Below are positions 7,151-17,653 of a stretch of DNA of 64,000 bases, one piece after another; position 1 is the stretch's first letter; each line of letters begins with the position of its first letter. The translations under genes were made by a program, and so were the position numbers. A model generated the notes under the pieces. The model saw only the letters and a program-made list of their open reading frames with translations. It did no database searches and had not been told where the DNA came from. The stretch comes from Psychrosphaera haliotis (GTDB lineage: Bacteria > Pseudomonadota > Gammaproteobacteria > Enterobacterales > Alteromonadaceae): assembly GCF_009728465.1 (NCBI RefSeq), contig NZ_WOCD01000003.1, forward strand, positions 682,001-746,000, written 5' to 3'.

Positions 7151-8752
7151 GTCTGAAATTTGAGAACTGCCCTTAAACCTTAACAGCAAAATATTTTCTA
7201 AAAATTCGTCAAATGACACTTTGTCATTCGCTTCAATTTCTTTTCGCGCTTTAATTGAATCTATCCCTTCAGCCAATAACAAATCAGGCGTAAAAATACT
7301 TGGGCTATGCTCCGCGTGCTTTTGTTTATATTCATCAGCTAACGCTAAGGCGTAATAACCATTATCCGTATTTTTATTTAATAACGTATCTAGTAACTGC
7401 CCTGACAAGGTTTTGCTTGGATCATCTTTACACGCCCAAATAGAGCTGATTGCATCGCTGTAATCAGAGCCACCTAAGTGAGCGTCTAACCAGTGAGATA
7501 TCTCTTTCATTTCGTCAAAAATAGTTGATAACCACTCGTTGCGAGAAATTGCCTCGCCGTCTTTTATAAGCTCTAAATAATCGGCACGACCATTCAAAAC
7601 AATACGGTCTTGATTTTCTTCCGACTCAGCTTGTTGCTCTTGTGACAATTCATCTTGATCCGTCAATAAACAGAACAGCATAAAGACATCAATAACTCTC
7701 ATTTGTTCTTTTGAAATGCCCACTGGAGAGAATGGGTTTACATCCAGCGCTCTAAGTTCAACGTACATGATGCCGCGATTTTCAAGCGCATCTGTTGGTT
7801 TTTCACCTGACTTTGCTACCTGCTTAGGACGAACGGGAGCGTAAAGCTCATTTTCAATCTGAAGAATATTATGATTGAGCTGTTTGTATTCACCATTCTC
7901 TTTTACGCCTAGCTTTTTGTAATCTAACGATTCCGTGCGAATCGCGATTCGTAACTTTTCGATATATTCTTTTAAACAGCCATACTCAACGTTCAGTGCC
8001 GATTGCTCACTATTGGTATAGCCTAAATCACTCATACGTAATGATGTTGCATGTGGTAGATATACAGAACCTTTGCCAAGCTTTTCAAATGGGATTGCGC
8101 CACCTTTACCTTCAAGGAAAGAACGACACATTGCTGGCGAAGCACCAAATAAATAAGTAACAACCCATACATAGCGTTTAATATTTCTTACCATTCGCAT
8201 GTATTGCTCAGACTGAAACTCGCCTATGCAGCCACCTTTGTACTCGCCTTCTTCTTTCTTGAGTGCAGCCCAAAAGGATTCTGGTAGTGAAAAGTTATAG
8301 TGAATACCCGCTATCGCCTGCATCATTGAACCGTAACGATTTTTTAAGCCTTTACGGTAAGTGTGTTTCATTTTACCAACATTTGATTCGCCAAAATAAG
8401 CGAGAGGGATCTCATCTTGATTCTCAATAAAACACGGCATGCTCATCGGCCATAACATTTCGTCGCCAATGTGTTGAGAGACAAAATGATGAATATCAAA
8501 AAGCTGCGTATACGTTGTATCAATATTATTGGAAGGAGGAGTAATTAACTCCATTAATGCCTCTGAATAATCCGTTGTAATATAAGGATGAGTTAATGTT
8601 GCTCCCAACACTTCTGGGTGCTCAACTTGAGATATTTTACCATTTGGTGAAACGCGTAATGTTTCTCTCTCGATACCACGCTTAATGTCTTTTAAAGCGT
8701 TAGTAAAATCAACAGAAGATAATTTGTCCAGACGGTTTTTAATGGTAGTCAA
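7118..8752 (-). CDS. gshA: Glutamate-cysteine ligase
   Basis: ATP-dependent joining of glutamate and cysteine, the first step of glutathione synthesis, in the cytoplasm. The N-terminal GIERETLRV motif, TTDYSEALMELITPP, and the MYVELRALDVNPFSPVGI segment are diagnostic of the GshA family. Length (about 544 residues) is slightly above E. coli GshA. The frame extends back to a TTG at 8779, but AAGGAAAGAG precedes the TTG at 8752, so I choose 8752. It lies downstream of purL behind a terminator. Its last codons overlap the terminator of the second sRNA candidate on the other strand. Glutathione also regulates the Kef antiporter found near 47-49 kb. Confidence 0.95.
   Translation of the reverse strand: MTTIKNRLDKLSSVDFTNALKDIKRGIERETLRVSPNGKISQVEHPEVLGATLTHPYITTDYSEALMELITPPSNNIDTTYTQLFDIHHFVSQHIGDEMLWPMSMPCFIENQDEIPLAYFGESNVGKMKHTYRKGLKNRYGSMMQAIAGIHYNFSLPESFWAALKKEEGEYKGGCIGEFQSEQYMRMVRNIKRYVWVVTYLFGASPAMCRSFLEGKGGAIPFEKLGKGSVYLPHATSLRMSDLGYTNSEQSALNVEYGCLKEYIEKLRIAIRTESLDYKKLGVKENGEYKQLNHNILQIENELYAPVRPKQVAKSGEKPTDALENRGIMYVELRALDVNPFSPVGISKEQMRVIDVFMLFCLLTDQDELSQEQQAESEENQDRIVLNGRADYLELIKDGEAISRNEWLSTIFDEMKEISHWLDAHLGGSDYSDAISSIWACKDDPSKTLSGQLLDTLLNKNTDNGYYALALADEYKQKHAEHSPSIFTPDLLLAEGIDSIKARKEIEANDKVSFDEFLENILLLRFKGSSQISDKKKRAKGYAR
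7121..7150 (+). terminator. Intrinsic terminator of sRNA candidate 2, inside the gshA 3' end
   Basis: GCGAGCA (7121-7127) pairs with TGCTCGC (7136-7142) and is followed by eight T on the plus strand. On the minus strand the same stem is followed by TAAAATAA only, so it serves the plus strand better than gshA. Confidence 0.8.
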
Positions 8753-8868
8753 AATGCACTCTTTCCTTAACGAATTCAAAATTCAGAATAATCGCTTTTA
8801 ATGGCGTCATTAGACCTGATTATAAAGGTCTGGCTTTCAATTTATTTAACTTTTTTTGTTTATAAATC

Positions 8869-8896
8869 AAAAAAGCCATCTTTACGATGGCTTTTT
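8869..8896 (-). terminator. Terminator after purL (bidirectional shape)
   Basis: AAAAAAGCCATC and GATGGCTTTTT flank the loop tttac. T runs follow the stem on both strands. It lies between the purL stop and the gshA start. Confidence 0.85.
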
Positions 8897-8942
8897 ATGC
8901 ACTCAAGCTAAAGTTTTTAAACTATAGCGATAAAATGCTCGA

Positions 8943-11900
8943 CTATCCAACCCACTTACGTGCGTTTCTAAACATTCTCATCCAAGGGCTATCTTCTAAC
9001 CACTCATCAGGGTGCCAAGAGTTGCTAACCGTTCTGAATACTCGCTCAGGGTGCGGCATCATAATCGTGACACGACCATCATTAGTAGTTAATGATGTAA
9101 TACCTTCTGGAGAACCATTTGGATTAGCTGGGTATGTCGTGGTTTTTTCGCCACGGTTATCTACATACTGCATAGCAACAGTGTTTGACGACAATGCGTC
9201 AGCAACTGCTTGTTCCGACGTAAATTCAGCTCTACCTTCACCATGTGATACAGCGATTGGCATTTGCGAACCTTCCATACCTTGGAACAAAATAGACGGT
9301 GATGGTTGAATTTCTACCAGACTAAAGCGAGCTTCAAAGCGTTCTGATTTATTATTCACAAATCGAGGCCAGTGATCAGCACCAGGAATAAGTGAACGTA
9401 AATTAGACATCATCTGACAACCATTACATACACCTAAACTAAAGGTGTCATCACGATGGAAGAATGCTTTAAATTGAGCAGATAAATCGTCATTAAACAG
9501 AATTGACTTAGCCCAGCCTTCGCCTGCACCTAATACGTCTCCGTATGAGAAGCCGCCACAAGCCACTAAACCAACAAAAGACTCGAGCTTAATACGACCC
9601 GACTGTAAGTCACTCATATGTACGTCAATGGCATCAAAGCCAGCGCGGTTAAAGGCAGCCGCCATTTCTACATGTGAGTTAACGCCCTGCTCTCGTAAAA
9701 TAGCAACTCGAGGTCCGTTTCCATTACTTTTAGCAATTAATGGAGCTGCAACATCTTCATTAATATCAAACGTTAAACTTGCGCTTAAACCTGGGTCTTC
9801 AGTATCAAACTTAGCGTCATGCTCTTGCTGAGCGCACTCTGGGTTATCACGCAATGACTGCATTTCAAACGTAGTTTCAGCCCAAATTGTTCTAAAGTGT
9901 GTACGAGTATTATTTAATATCTCTTCACCATTTAATGAGAACAACAGTTTATCGTCGGCCGTCACATCGCCAATTACAGATGCATAATCTGTCATGCCGT
10001 GGTTGGCAAGTATTGTCATTACTTCGTCAACATTTGACTCGGCAACTTGAATCACTGCACCTAGCTCTTCAGAGAATAAAATAGAAAGTGCATCCGTGCC
10101 TAAATTATCTAGGCTTACGTTTGCGCCTGCTTTACCTGCAAAGGCCATTTCAGCTACCGTTGCAAATAATCCACCGTCTGAACGGTCATGGTAAGCTAGC
10201 AATTTACCAGCCGCACTTAGCGCTTGAACAGAGTCAAAGAAACCTTTTAACAGTACTGGAGCGTCTAAATCCGGTGCGCTTGTACCTAATTGATTATAAA
10301 CTTGCGCTAAACAACTGGCACCTAAACGGTTTTGCTTGTTGCCTAAGTCAATTAAAATTAACTTTGATGCGCCTTGATCTGTTCTCAACTGCGGAGTTAA
10401 TGTTTTACGAACGTCTTCTACTCTAGAGAACGCTGTAATAACTAATGACAGTGGTGAAGTAACTGACTTATCAGTTCCATCTTCATCTTGCCATTGAGTC
10501 TTCATCGACATTGAGTCTTTACCAACTGGAATCGTTAAGTCTAACGCTGGGCATAACTCTTCGCCTACCGCTTTTACCGCTTCATACAAACCAGCGTCTT
10601 CACCAGGGTGACCCGCTGCTGACATCCAGTTTGCAGACATCTTGATTCGTTTTAACTCACCAATATTAGCCGCTGCGATATTAGTAATTGACTCAGCCAC
10701 CGCCATTCGCGCAGAAGCACCATAGTTTAATAATGCAATCGGCGTACGTTCGCCCATCGACATTGCTTCACCGTGATAACTATCAAGTGACGCAGTGGTA
10801 ACGGCCACATCCGCAACAGGAACCTGCCATGGACCAACCATTTGGTCGCGCGCAACCATACCAGTTACAGAGCGGTCACCAATGGTGATCAAAAAGGTCT
10901 TTTCTGCAACCGTTGGTAAACGCATAATGCGTTCAGCCGCATCTAAAGGAGTAACACCGTTTAAATCTAATGCGCTACCTGTAGTAGTTTTAGACTTAAC
11001 GTCGCGATGCATTTTAGGCGCTTTACCTAACAAAACGTCTAACGGCAAATCAACAGGTTTATTATCAAAGTGATCATCAGTTAGCGTTAAATGGCGCTCT
11101 TCTGTTGCTTCACCAACCACTGCATATTGTGCACGTTCGCGCTGGCAAATTTGTTCAAATTGCTCAAGGTTTTCAGGTGCTACCGCTAATACATAACGCT
11201 CTTGTGATTCATTACACCAAATCTCTAGTGGTGACATGCCTGGTTCGTCGTTAGGTACTTTACGTAAATCAAAAATACCGCCACGCTCGCCATCATTTAC
11301 CAACTCAGGGAAAGCATTTGATAAGCCACCTGCGCCAACATCATGGATAAATGCAATTGGGTTTTTGTCGCCTAATTGCCAACACTTGTCGATAACTTCC
11401 TGACAACGTCTTTCCATTTCTGGATTTTCACGTTGTACAGAAGCAAAGTCTAAATCTTCGTTTGACTGACCAGATGCCATAGAACTTGCAGCACCGCCGC
11501 CAAGTCCAATATTCATGGCAGGACCACCTAACGCTATAAGTTTAGCGCCAACTGGTATGATTCCTTTTTCTGTGTGTTCACGACGAATATTACCTAAACC
11601 ACCCGCTAGCATGATTGGCTTGTGGTAACCTCGAACTTCTTCGCCGTTAAAGCTATTCACTTTTTCTTCAAAGGTTCTAAAGTAGCCTAGGATATTTGGG
11701 CGACCAAATTCGTTATTAAACGCAGCACCACCTAGTGGGCCTTCTGTCATAATTTCTAGTGCGTTTACAATTCGGCTAGGTTTGCCAAAATCGTTTTCCC
11801 ACGGTTGTTCAAAACCAGGTATACGCAAATTAGAAACCGTAAAACCAACTAAACCAGCTTTAGGTTTGGAACCTCGACCTGTGGCACCTTCATCTCTGAT

Positions 11901-12845
11901 TTCACCACCAGAACCTGTTGCGGCTCCTGGGAAAGGCGAGATAGCCGTTGGGTGGTTGTGAGTTTCAACCTTCATAAGAATATCAATATTCTCATGGTGG
12001 TATTGATAAGAGCCTGATTCTGGATTTGCGAAAAATCGTCCAGCTTCTGAACCATGCATAACCGCAGCGTTATCTTTATAAGCTGAAGTCACATATTCAG
12101 GGTTGTGCTCAAAAGTGTTTTTGATCATTTTGAACAACGACTTAGGCTGTTCAACACCGTCGATTGTCCAATCAGCATTAAATATTTTATGACGACAATG
12201 TTCTGAGTTTGCCTGTGCAAACATATATAGCTCAATGTCGTTTGGATTACGTTCTAGTCGCTTAAAGCTCTCAACCAAATAATCAATTTCATCTTCTGCT
12301 AACGCTAAACCCATCACTATATTGGCTTGGCTCAACGCTTCGCGTCCGCCCTCTAATATATTAACCGACGTTAACGCTTTTGGAGACTCTTGGTAAAATA
12401 ATGCACTTGCAGACTCTAACGAATCAAAAACAGATTCTGTCATTCTGTCATGCAGCACTGAATATATCGTTTTGATTTGAGAGTCAGACAAGGAGGAAGT
12501 AGGTTCTAGATAATACGCTAAACCGCGTTCGATTCGTTTTACTTTATTGAGGCCGCAATTGTTTGCGATATTTGTTGCTTTAGTTGACCAAGGAGAAATG
12601 GTGCCGGGGCGTGGAGTAATTAGGAATAAAGAACCGCTGGGTGGATGAGATTGAATCTTGGGTCCATATTCTAGTAGAGCGTTTAACTTAACTATTTCGG
12701 GGTCGGACAATTCAGACTCAAGGTCTGTAAAGTGGACAAACTCCGCATAAATATCTTTAATAGGAAGTCCATGTTGTTTAAACGTAGACAATAACTTGTT
12801 GACTCTAAAGTCAGATAAAGCTGGGGCACCACGAAGGATTAACAT
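8943..12845 (-). CDS. purL: Phosphoribosylformylglycinamidine synthase (one-chain PurL)
   Basis: Fourth step of purine synthesis: FGAR plus glutamine and ATP gives FGAM. This is the long, single-chain gammaproteobacterial type of about 1300 residues, with the N-terminal domain ([11 protein letters not shown]), the FGAM-synthetase domains ([33 protein letters not shown]) and a C-terminal class I glutamine amidotransferase with nucleophile Cys in GVCNGCQMM and the catalytic His in [10 protein letters not shown]. An in-frame ATG at 12860 exists, but GGTGA 8 bp before the ATG at 12845 and the family N-terminus (M-x-ILRG) support 12845. It is divergent from mltF, a classic neighbourhood. Confidence 0.97.
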   Translation of the reverse strand: MLILRGAPALSDFRVNKLLSTFKQHGLPIKDIYAEFVHFTDLESELSDPEIVKLNALLEYGPKIQSHPPSGSLFLITPRPGTISPWSTKATNIANNCGLNKVKRIERGLAYYLEPTSSLSDSQIKTIYSVLHDRMTESVFDSLESASALFYQESPKALTSVNILEGGREALSQANIVMGLALAEDEIDYLVESFKRLERNPNDIELYMFAQANSEHCRHKIFNADWTIDGVEQPKSLFKMIKNTFEHNPEYVTSAYKDNAAVMHGSEAGRFFANPESGSYQYHHENIDILMKVETHNHPTAISPFPGAATGSGGEIRDEGATGRGSKPKAGLVGFTVSNLRIPGFEQPWENDFGKPSRIVNALEIMTEGPLGGAAFNNEFGRPNILGYFRTFEEKVNSFNGEEVRGYHKPIMLAGGLGNIRREHTEKGIIPVGAKLIALGGPAMNIGLGGGAASSMASGQSNEDLDFASVQRENPEMERRCQEVIDKCWQLGDKNPIAFIHDVGAGGLSNAFPELVNDGERGGIFDLRKVPNDEPGMSPLEIWCNESQERYVLAVAPENLEQFEQICQRERAQYAVVGEATEERHLTLTDDHFDNKPVDLPLDVLLGKAPKMHRDVKSKTTTGSALDLNGVTPLDAAERIMRLPTVAEKTFLITIGDRSVTGMVARDQMVGPWQVPVADVAVTTASLDSYHGEAMSMGERTPIALLNYGASARMAVAESITNIAAANIGELKRIKMSANWMSAAGHPGEDAGLYEAVKAVGEELCPALDLTIPVGKDSMSMKTQWQDEDGTDKSVTSPLSLVITAFSRVEDVRKTLTPQLRTDQGASKLILIDLGNKQNRLGASCLAQVYNQLGTSAPDLDAPVLLKGFFDSVQALSAAGKLLAYHDRSDGGLFATVAEMAFAGKAGANVSLDNLGTDALSILFSEELGAVIQVAESNVDEVMTILANHGMTDYASVIGDVTADDKLLFSLNGEEILNNTRTHFRTIWAETTFEMQSLRDNPECAQQEHDAKFDTEDPGLSASLTFDINEDVAAPLIAKSNGNGPRVAILREQGVNSHVEMAAAFNRAGFDAIDVHMSDLQSGRIKLESFVGLVACGGFSYGDVLGAGEGWAKSILFNDDLSAQFKAFFHRDDTFSLGVCNGCQMMSNLRSLIPGADHWPRFVNNKSERFEARFSLVEIQPSPSILFQGMEGSQMPIAVSHGEGRAEFTSEQAVADALSSNTVAMQYVDNRGEKTTTYPANPNGSPEGITSLTTNDGRVTIMMPHPERVFRTVSNSWHPDEWLEDSPWMRMFRNARKWVG

Positions 12846-12990
12846 ATGCCAATTCACCATTCATGTTGAAAGGAAAGAAATTAGGCGCGCATTATACCCT
12901 CAATTTTTACCAATAAACAGAATTGTGTGGTAGTTTAATACAATAAAAACAAACAATTTTTAGTCAGCAATGTCGGTACCCATATAACTC

Positions 12991-14457
12991 ATGCCAATCC
13001 ATTTAAAAAAGCACACCTCTTCAACCACTATTAAACATTGCTTTTCGCTCTTGTGTTTTGCCCTTCTTTTTTTGATCTCTGCGTGTAGCGATAACTTTTC
13101 AAGCTCTAAACTGCAGGGCATAAAAAAAGAAAACGTACTCAAAGTGGGAATCCTTTTTGATCCAGCAAGTTACTATATTGATGCTAGTGGTGCCGCGGGA
13201 TTTGAATATGAACTAGTTCAAAAGTTTGGAGAATACCTCGATGTAAAAATCGAATTAGTACCTAGCTATAACTCCGCAGAACTATTGCCTAAATTAAAGA
13301 ATGGTCAGGTAGACATTGTGGTGGGCGGTACTGCCTCGCTTTCTAATTCGAATAAAGAATTCAGACTGTCACCTCCTTATTATTTCATTGACCAAAAATT
13401 AGTTTTTAAACAGGGCCGTGAAAGACCAAAAAGTTTTGACGAGCTCATTGATCCTATTACCGTTGGGTTTGGCACTGATCACATTGATGCTATTAAAGAA
13501 GCGACTCAAAATTTTCCGCAAGTTAAAGTGGATGTAGTTAACAATACTGACCCCACTGAATTATTAGAAGCTCTCATGGCCGAAGACTTTGCCTTTACTA
13601 TTGCAGACAGTCACCGACTAGCACTCATGAGACGTTATTATCCAGATATTAGTGTTGCTTTCACTATTAAACAGGACGTGCCTCTTAACTGGTTATTACC
13701 TCAAAACGACGACGACTCTTTATTCGCAACCTTGATAGAGTTCTTTGGTGAAATTCACCAAAGTGGCGAGCTAACGGTATTAGAAGATAAATACTTTGGT
13801 CACGTTGAGACATTTAATTATGTAGACACTCGTTTATTTATTAGAGCAATCGAGGACGTATTACCTAAATATAAGCCTTGGTTTGAAGAGTACTCTGGTG
13901 ACTTAGACTGGAGACTAATCGCGGCACAAAGCTACCAAGAATCACATTGGAACCCACGCGCAAAATCCCCCACTGGCGTTCGAGGCATAATGATGCTCAC
14001 TCAACCCACGGCAAAACAAATGGGCGTTAAATCAAGACTACATGCAGAGTCAAATATCCGCGGAGGCGCACAATATTTGAATTTACTTATGCAGCGTATT
14101 CCAAAAAGAATCAGTGAATCAGACCGACCTTGGTTTGCATTGGCAGCATATAACTTAGGTTGGGGTCATGTACAAGACGGCCGCCGTATTACAGAACAAT
14201 TTGATGGTGACCCTGACAAGTGGGTTGATGTAAAACAACACCTGCCTAAACTTAGACAAAAAAAATATTATAAAACAACTCGGTATGGTTTTGCGCGTGG
14301 CGATGAAGCGGTAACGTATGTATCAAACATCAGACGTTACTATGACACATTAAACTGGATTGAAGACCAAGCGATTCAAAAAGAGCTCATAGAGAAAAAC
14401 ATAGAACAGCAAAAAGAACAGGCCAATGAAGAACTCGATGAAAATATAAACCAATAA
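12991..14457 (+). CDS. mltF: Membrane-bound lytic murein transglycosylase F
   Basis: A 488-residue lipoprotein (LLFLISAC lipobox, residue about 32) with two domains: a solute-binding-protein-like regulatory domain (about 45-275; ENVLKVGILFDPASYY) and a C-terminal SLT transglycosylase domain (about 295-430) with AAQSYQESHWNP holding catalytic Glu317, then SPTGVRGIMMLT and WFALAAYNLGWGHV. It cleaves MurNAc-GlcNAc bonds with formation of 1,6-anhydroMurNAc. Divergent from purL. The C-terminus is a Glu/Gln-rich tail. Full length for the family. Confidence 0.95.
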   Translation: MPIHLKKHTSSTTIKHCFSLLCFALLFLISACSDNFSSSKLQGIKKENVLKVGILFDPASYYIDASGAAGFEYELVQKFGEYLDVKIELVPSYNSAELLPKLKNGQVDIVVGGTASLSNSNKEFRLSPPYYFIDQKLVFKQGRERPKSFDELIDPITVGFGTDHIDAIKEATQNFPQVKVDVVNNTDPTELLEALMAEDFAFTIADSHRLALMRRYYPDISVAFTIKQDVPLNWLLPQNDDDSLFATLIEFFGEIHQSGELTVLEDKYFGHVETFNYVDTRLFIRAIEDVLPKYKPWFEEYSGDLDWRLIAAQSYQESHWNPRAKSPTGVRGIMMLTQPTAKQMGVKSRLHAESNIRGGAQYLNLLMQRIPKRISESDRPWFALAAYNLGWGHVQDGRRITEQFDGDPDKWVDVKQHLPKLRQKKYYKTTRYGFARGDEAVTYVSNIRRYYDTLNWIEDQAIQKELIEKNIEQQKEQANEELDENINQ

Positions 14458-14542
14458 GTAAATGATGTAACACCTATGCAATAATTAGATGTTACACTGC
14501 CCGGTAATACATACGAATGACTAAGTACTTCCTAGGACAAAA

Positions 14543-14707
14543 ATGATTAAAAGAAGACGTACCTTTGGCTTAACAAAAGCAAACAAATTTATCGACCGAA
14601 CTCGCCGTCGTGTTGCTCGTAAAGGTACTAAAAAAGCCATTGTTAACCGCCGAATAAAACAAGCTAATACTTTGTTTGATGAAGCGTTAGAAAGAGAAAA
14701 CGACTAA
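14543..14707 (+). CDS. Small, highly basic protein of unknown function (54 aa)
   Basis: ATG with TAGGAC 6 bp upstream, 54 codons plus stop. The protein starts MIKRRRTFGLTKANKF and is rich in Arg and Lys until an acidic end (EALEREND). It begins 85 bp after mltF and overlaps the tadA stop by 4 bp, tail to tail. Charge suggests nucleic-acid or ribosome binding, but I do not recognise the family. The clean SD and the unusual consistent charge support a real gene. Confidence 0.62.
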   Translation: MIKRRRTFGLTKANKFIDRTRRRVARKGTKKAIVNRRIKQANTLFDEALEREND

Positions 14708-15234
14708 CCTTCGTTAAGCTTACGCTTATTTAATTTATCGGCTTTTTTCTCTGCCCGACGCTTTTTAAAAAAAGCAGACAACATTGTGCTGCATTCTTCC
14801 TCTAAAACGCCACCCATAGACTCTACAATATGGTTATGGCTCTCGTGCTCAAGTAACTTCATTACGCTCTCAACTGCGCCTGTTTTATAATCTTTAGCAC
14901 CATAAACTAGCCGGCTTACTCGAGCGTGGACCATTGAGCCTGAACACATGACACAAGGTTCTAAAGTAACGTAAAGCGTAGTATCAACTAATCTATAATT
15001 TGAACAAACTTCACCGGCAGCTCTCAGCGCCATCACTTCTGCATGTGCTGTTGGATCATTCAAGGCAATGGCTTGATTATAACCTTCTGCTATTATTTCT
15101 CCGTTACGCACCAATACAGCCCCAACAGGTATCTCACCTATTGCTTCCGCTTTTTTTGCGAGTTGAAGTGCATGACGCATAAACATCTCATCTATGGACT
15201 TTATAGCATTAGAAATTTCATTAGTGATGGTCAT
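14704..15234 (-). CDS. tadA: tRNA-specific adenosine-34 deaminase
   Basis: Converts adenosine to inosine at the wobble position of tRNA-Arg(ACG). The zinc deaminase motifs are complete: HAEVMALR (His ligand and proton-shuttle Glu) and PCVMCSGSMVHARV (two Cys ligands). There are 176 residues, with an extra Lys-rich C-terminal tail (FFKKRRAEKKADKLNKRKLNEG) typical of gammaproteobacterial TadA. Position next to mltF/purL is common in this group. The start has only a weak SD (GAG). Confidence 0.95.
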   Translation of the reverse strand: MTITNEISNAIKSIDEMFMRHALQLAKKAEAIGEIPVGAVLVRNGEIIAEGYNQAIALNDPTAHAEVMALRAAGEVCSNYRLVDTTLYVTLEPCVMCSGSMVHARVSRLVYGAKDYKTGAVESVMKLLEHESHNHIVESMGGVLEEECSTMLSAFFKKRRAEKKADKLNKRKLNEG

Positions 15235-15431
15235 ATTTAGCTCAAATGGCGAAAACGGTTAAAATTTAAATCAATTAATCAAAAAGTGGCTAAGCTTACA
15301 CAGGCACAATTATAGAAAACAGAAATAACAAATAAAAACAACAACTTAACAAGTGGCACAATAGTTGGTTCTTGCTAAGTATAAGTTTATCAATTACAAC
15401 TATATATTCATATTCAACAAGGAAATTAATT

Positions 15432-15674
15432 ATGTCTTCTATGCCCTTCATCGTTGCTATTGTCGCTATCATTGGTGGTCTACTTTACTCGGCCTACGAG
15501 CAGAAAGTTAAATTACAGCTGGCAAAAGAAAAAAATAAAACATCTGAGCACGAAGAAAATTTAGCAAAAGAAGTCGCACTCTTAAAAGAACGAATTGTTG
15601 TATTAGAAAAGATTGTAACGGATAAGAATTACTCATTAAAAGACGAAATTGATTCGTTGAGCAAAGCAAGTTGA
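15432..15674 (+). CDS. Small membrane protein with coiled coil, PspB-like
   Basis: ATG with AAGGA 8 bp upstream; 80 residues. One N-terminal transmembrane helix (about 5-22) is followed by a charged coiled coil with LKERIVVLEKIVTDKN, close to the end of phage-shock protein B (RERIQALESIL). PspB normally helps PspC relay envelope stress to PspA; no pspA or pspC is nearby, so this is a family-level resemblance only. A longer frame reaches back to 15372 without SD. It is 34 bp upstream of the next small gene and probably cotranscribed. Confidence 0.68.
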   Translation: MSSMPFIVAIVAIIGGLLYSAYEQKVKLQLAKEKNKTSEHEENLAKEVALLKERIVVLEKIVTDKNYSLKDEIDSLSKAS

Positions 15675-15708
15675 GTCCTTGACTGCAAGCATTACTTAAG
15701 GAGTAAGT

Positions 15709-15894
15709 ATGAAGTTTTTATATAGAATACTATTACCAATCGGTTTAATTTTGGCGGCACTTATGTGCTATCGGGTTGGAGCAGTTCAAGGATCAATTGC
15801 ATTTTTTGCTATTGGTATTTTGTTTGAAATTGGCTTTTGGTCACGAGTCTTCCCCAGCCGTTCCTCTTCTAAAAATAAAAAAGGCGCTTCATAA
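15709..15894 (+). CDS. Small two-helix membrane protein (61 aa), unknown
   Basis: ATG with AAGGAG 6 bp upstream. Two hydrophobic segments (about 5-22 and 28-45) are followed by a basic Ser/Lys tail. No family recognised. The terminator hairpin overlaps its last codons, so it is the last gene of the two-gene unit with the PspB-like protein. Confidence 0.65.
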   Translation: MKFLYRILLPIGLILAALMCYRVGAVQGSIAFFAIGILFEIGFWSRVFPSRSSSKNKKGAS

Positions 15895-15905
15895 AGCGCC
15901 TTTTT
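15878..15905 (+). terminator. Bidirectional terminator between the small-protein unit and guaA
   Basis: AAAGGCGCTT and AAGCGCCTTT flank a 3-4 nt loop, with an A run on one side and a T run on the other. It can end both the plus-strand small-gene unit and the minus-strand guaA transcript. Confidence 0.88.
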
Positions 15906-15940
15906 CGTTACAAGTGAATATCAAGCACACTCAACGTGAA

Positions 15941-17524
15941 CTATTCCCATTCAATCGTTGCCGGTGGTTTACCACTGATGTCGTAAACAACTCGTGAAAT
16001 ACCATCTATTTCATTAATAATACGGTTCGACACTTTACCTAAGAAATCATATGGTAAATGAGCCCAATGCGCTGTCATGAAGTCAATGGTTTCTACAGCT
16101 CTTAGGCTAACAACCCAGTCATACTTACGACCGTCGCCCATTACACCAACAGAACGAACAGGTAAGAAAACTGTGAATGCTTGACTAACTTTATTGTAAA
16201 GATCGGCTGCGTGTAGCTCTTCAATAAAAATAGCATCCGCACGACGTAACAAGTCTGCGTATTCCTTTTTAACTTCACCTAAAATACGAACACCTAAACC
16301 TGGCCCTGGGAACGGGTGACGGTATAGCATGTCATATGGTAAACCAAGTTCTAAACCAATCTTACGTACTTCGTCTTTAAACAATTCACGTAACGGCTCA
16401 ACTAAGCCCATCTTCATGTGTTCTGGCAAGCCACCAACATTATGATGAGACTTAATAACATGGGCTTTACCAGTCGCAGAGGCAGCAGATTCAATAACAT
16501 CAGGGTATATTGTGCCCTGAGCTAGCCATTTCGCATTTTCTAACTTAGACGCTTCTTCATCAAAAACTTCAACAAAAACGTTGCCTATGATTTTACGTTT
16601 TTTCTCAGGATCGTTTTCGCCTTCTAATCTATCTAAAAAGCGCTGTTCCGCGTTTACATGAATGATATTTAAACCAAAATGATCGCCAAACATATCCATG
16701 ACTTGTTGACCTTCATTCAGTCTCAACAAACCGTTATCTACAAATACGCAAGTTAGTTGTTTACCAATAGCTCTATGTAAAAGCATTGCAACAACTGAAG
16801 AATCAACGCCACCTGAAAGACCTAAAATAACTTGGTCACCACCAACTTGCTTCTTCATTTTCTCAATAGCGTCTTCAATTATAGAAGCTGATGTCCATAG
16901 CTTTTCACAACCGCTGATATTACAAACAAAGTTTTCTAGTAAGCGAAGACCTTGTTTGGTATGTGTTACTTCAGGGTGGAATTGAACACCATAAAAGCGC
17001 TTTTCTTCATTCGACATAATTGCATAAGGACAGCTGTCTGTTTTAGCAATTGTGCTAAAGCCAGCTGGAATTGCACTTACTTTGTCGCCATGACTCATCC
17101 ACACATCGAGCATTGAGTTGCCCGCAGAGTTTATGGAATCTTCAATATTTTTAAGCAACGCAGACTCTTTTACCACTTCTACGCTGGCATAACCGAACTC
17201 TCGTTCCATTGATATTTCAACAGCTCCGCCTAATTGCTGAGACATAGTTTGCATGCCATAACAAATACCAAGAACTGGTACTCCGGCATTAAATACATAT
17301 TCCGGAGCTCTAGGTGAGTTGTGTTCAGTTACTGACTCCGGACCACCGGCTAAAATAATACCGTTTGGAGCAAACTCTTTGATTTGTTTTTCTGTAACAT
17401 CCCATGCCCATAATTCGCAGTAAACGCCGATTTCACGCACGCGACGAGCGATAAGTTGAGTATATTGGGAGCCAAAATCTAAAATTAAAATTTTATGCTG
17501 GTGAATGTCTTTCTCTATGGACAT
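15941..17524 (-). CDS. guaA: GMP synthase (glutamine-hydrolysing)
   Basis: XMP plus glutamine and ATP gives GMP. 527 residues: an N-terminal class I amidotransferase ([18 protein letters not shown]; nucleophile Cys in VLGICYGMQ; His-Glu in [11 protein letters not shown]), an ATP-pyrophosphatase domain with the P-loop [10 protein letters not shown], and a C-terminal dimerisation domain ending PPATIEWE. It lies 129 bp downstream of guaB on the same strand, the usual guaBA order, but with a hairpin between them that could attenuate guaA. Confidence 0.97.
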   Translation of the reverse strand: MSIEKDIHQHKILILDFGSQYTQLIARRVREIGVYCELWAWDVTEKQIKEFAPNGIILAGGPESVTEHNSPRAPEYVFNAGVPVLGICYGMQTMSQQLGGAVEISMEREFGYASVEVVKESALLKNIEDSINSAGNSMLDVWMSHGDKVSAIPAGFSTIAKTDSCPYAIMSNEEKRFYGVQFHPEVTHTKQGLRLLENFVCNISGCEKLWTSASIIEDAIEKMKKQVGGDQVILGLSGGVDSSVVAMLLHRAIGKQLTCVFVDNGLLRLNEGQQVMDMFGDHFGLNIIHVNAEQRFLDRLEGENDPEKKRKIIGNVFVEVFDEEASKLENAKWLAQGTIYPDVIESAASATGKAHVIKSHHNVGGLPEHMKMGLVEPLRELFKDEVRKIGLELGLPYDMLYRHPFPGPGLGVRILGEVKKEYADLLRRADAIFIEELHAADLYNKVSQAFTVFLPVRSVGVMGDGRKYDWVVSLRAVETIDFMTAHWAHLPYDFLGKVSNRIINEIDGISRVVYDISGKPPATIEWE

Positions 17525-17571
17525 GTTTTAGCCTTTTAATTGCTGGTTAGCGAGAGGTGCTAACTCGGTGT

Positions 17572-17600
17572 AAAAAGACCGAGCTAAAAAAGCTCGGCCA
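17572..17600 (-). terminator. Hairpin with T run between guaB and guaA
   Basis: On the minus strand CCGAGCT and AGCTCGG enclose a T-rich loop and are followed by TCTTTTT. It may partly uncouple guaA from guaB. Confidence 0.7.
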
Positions 17601-17653
17601 TTATTAAATACTTCCATTTAGTTTAGCCTATTGAAAAGCATCAATATAAAAAC

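Noticed and set aside
8887-9309. Plus-strand open frame opposite the purL amidotransferase domain
   Set aside because: It is a shadow of conserved PurL codons, with no SD and no family resemblance.
9899-11073. Several plus-strand frames across purL
   Set aside because: Antisense shadows of a conserved 1300-residue enzyme.
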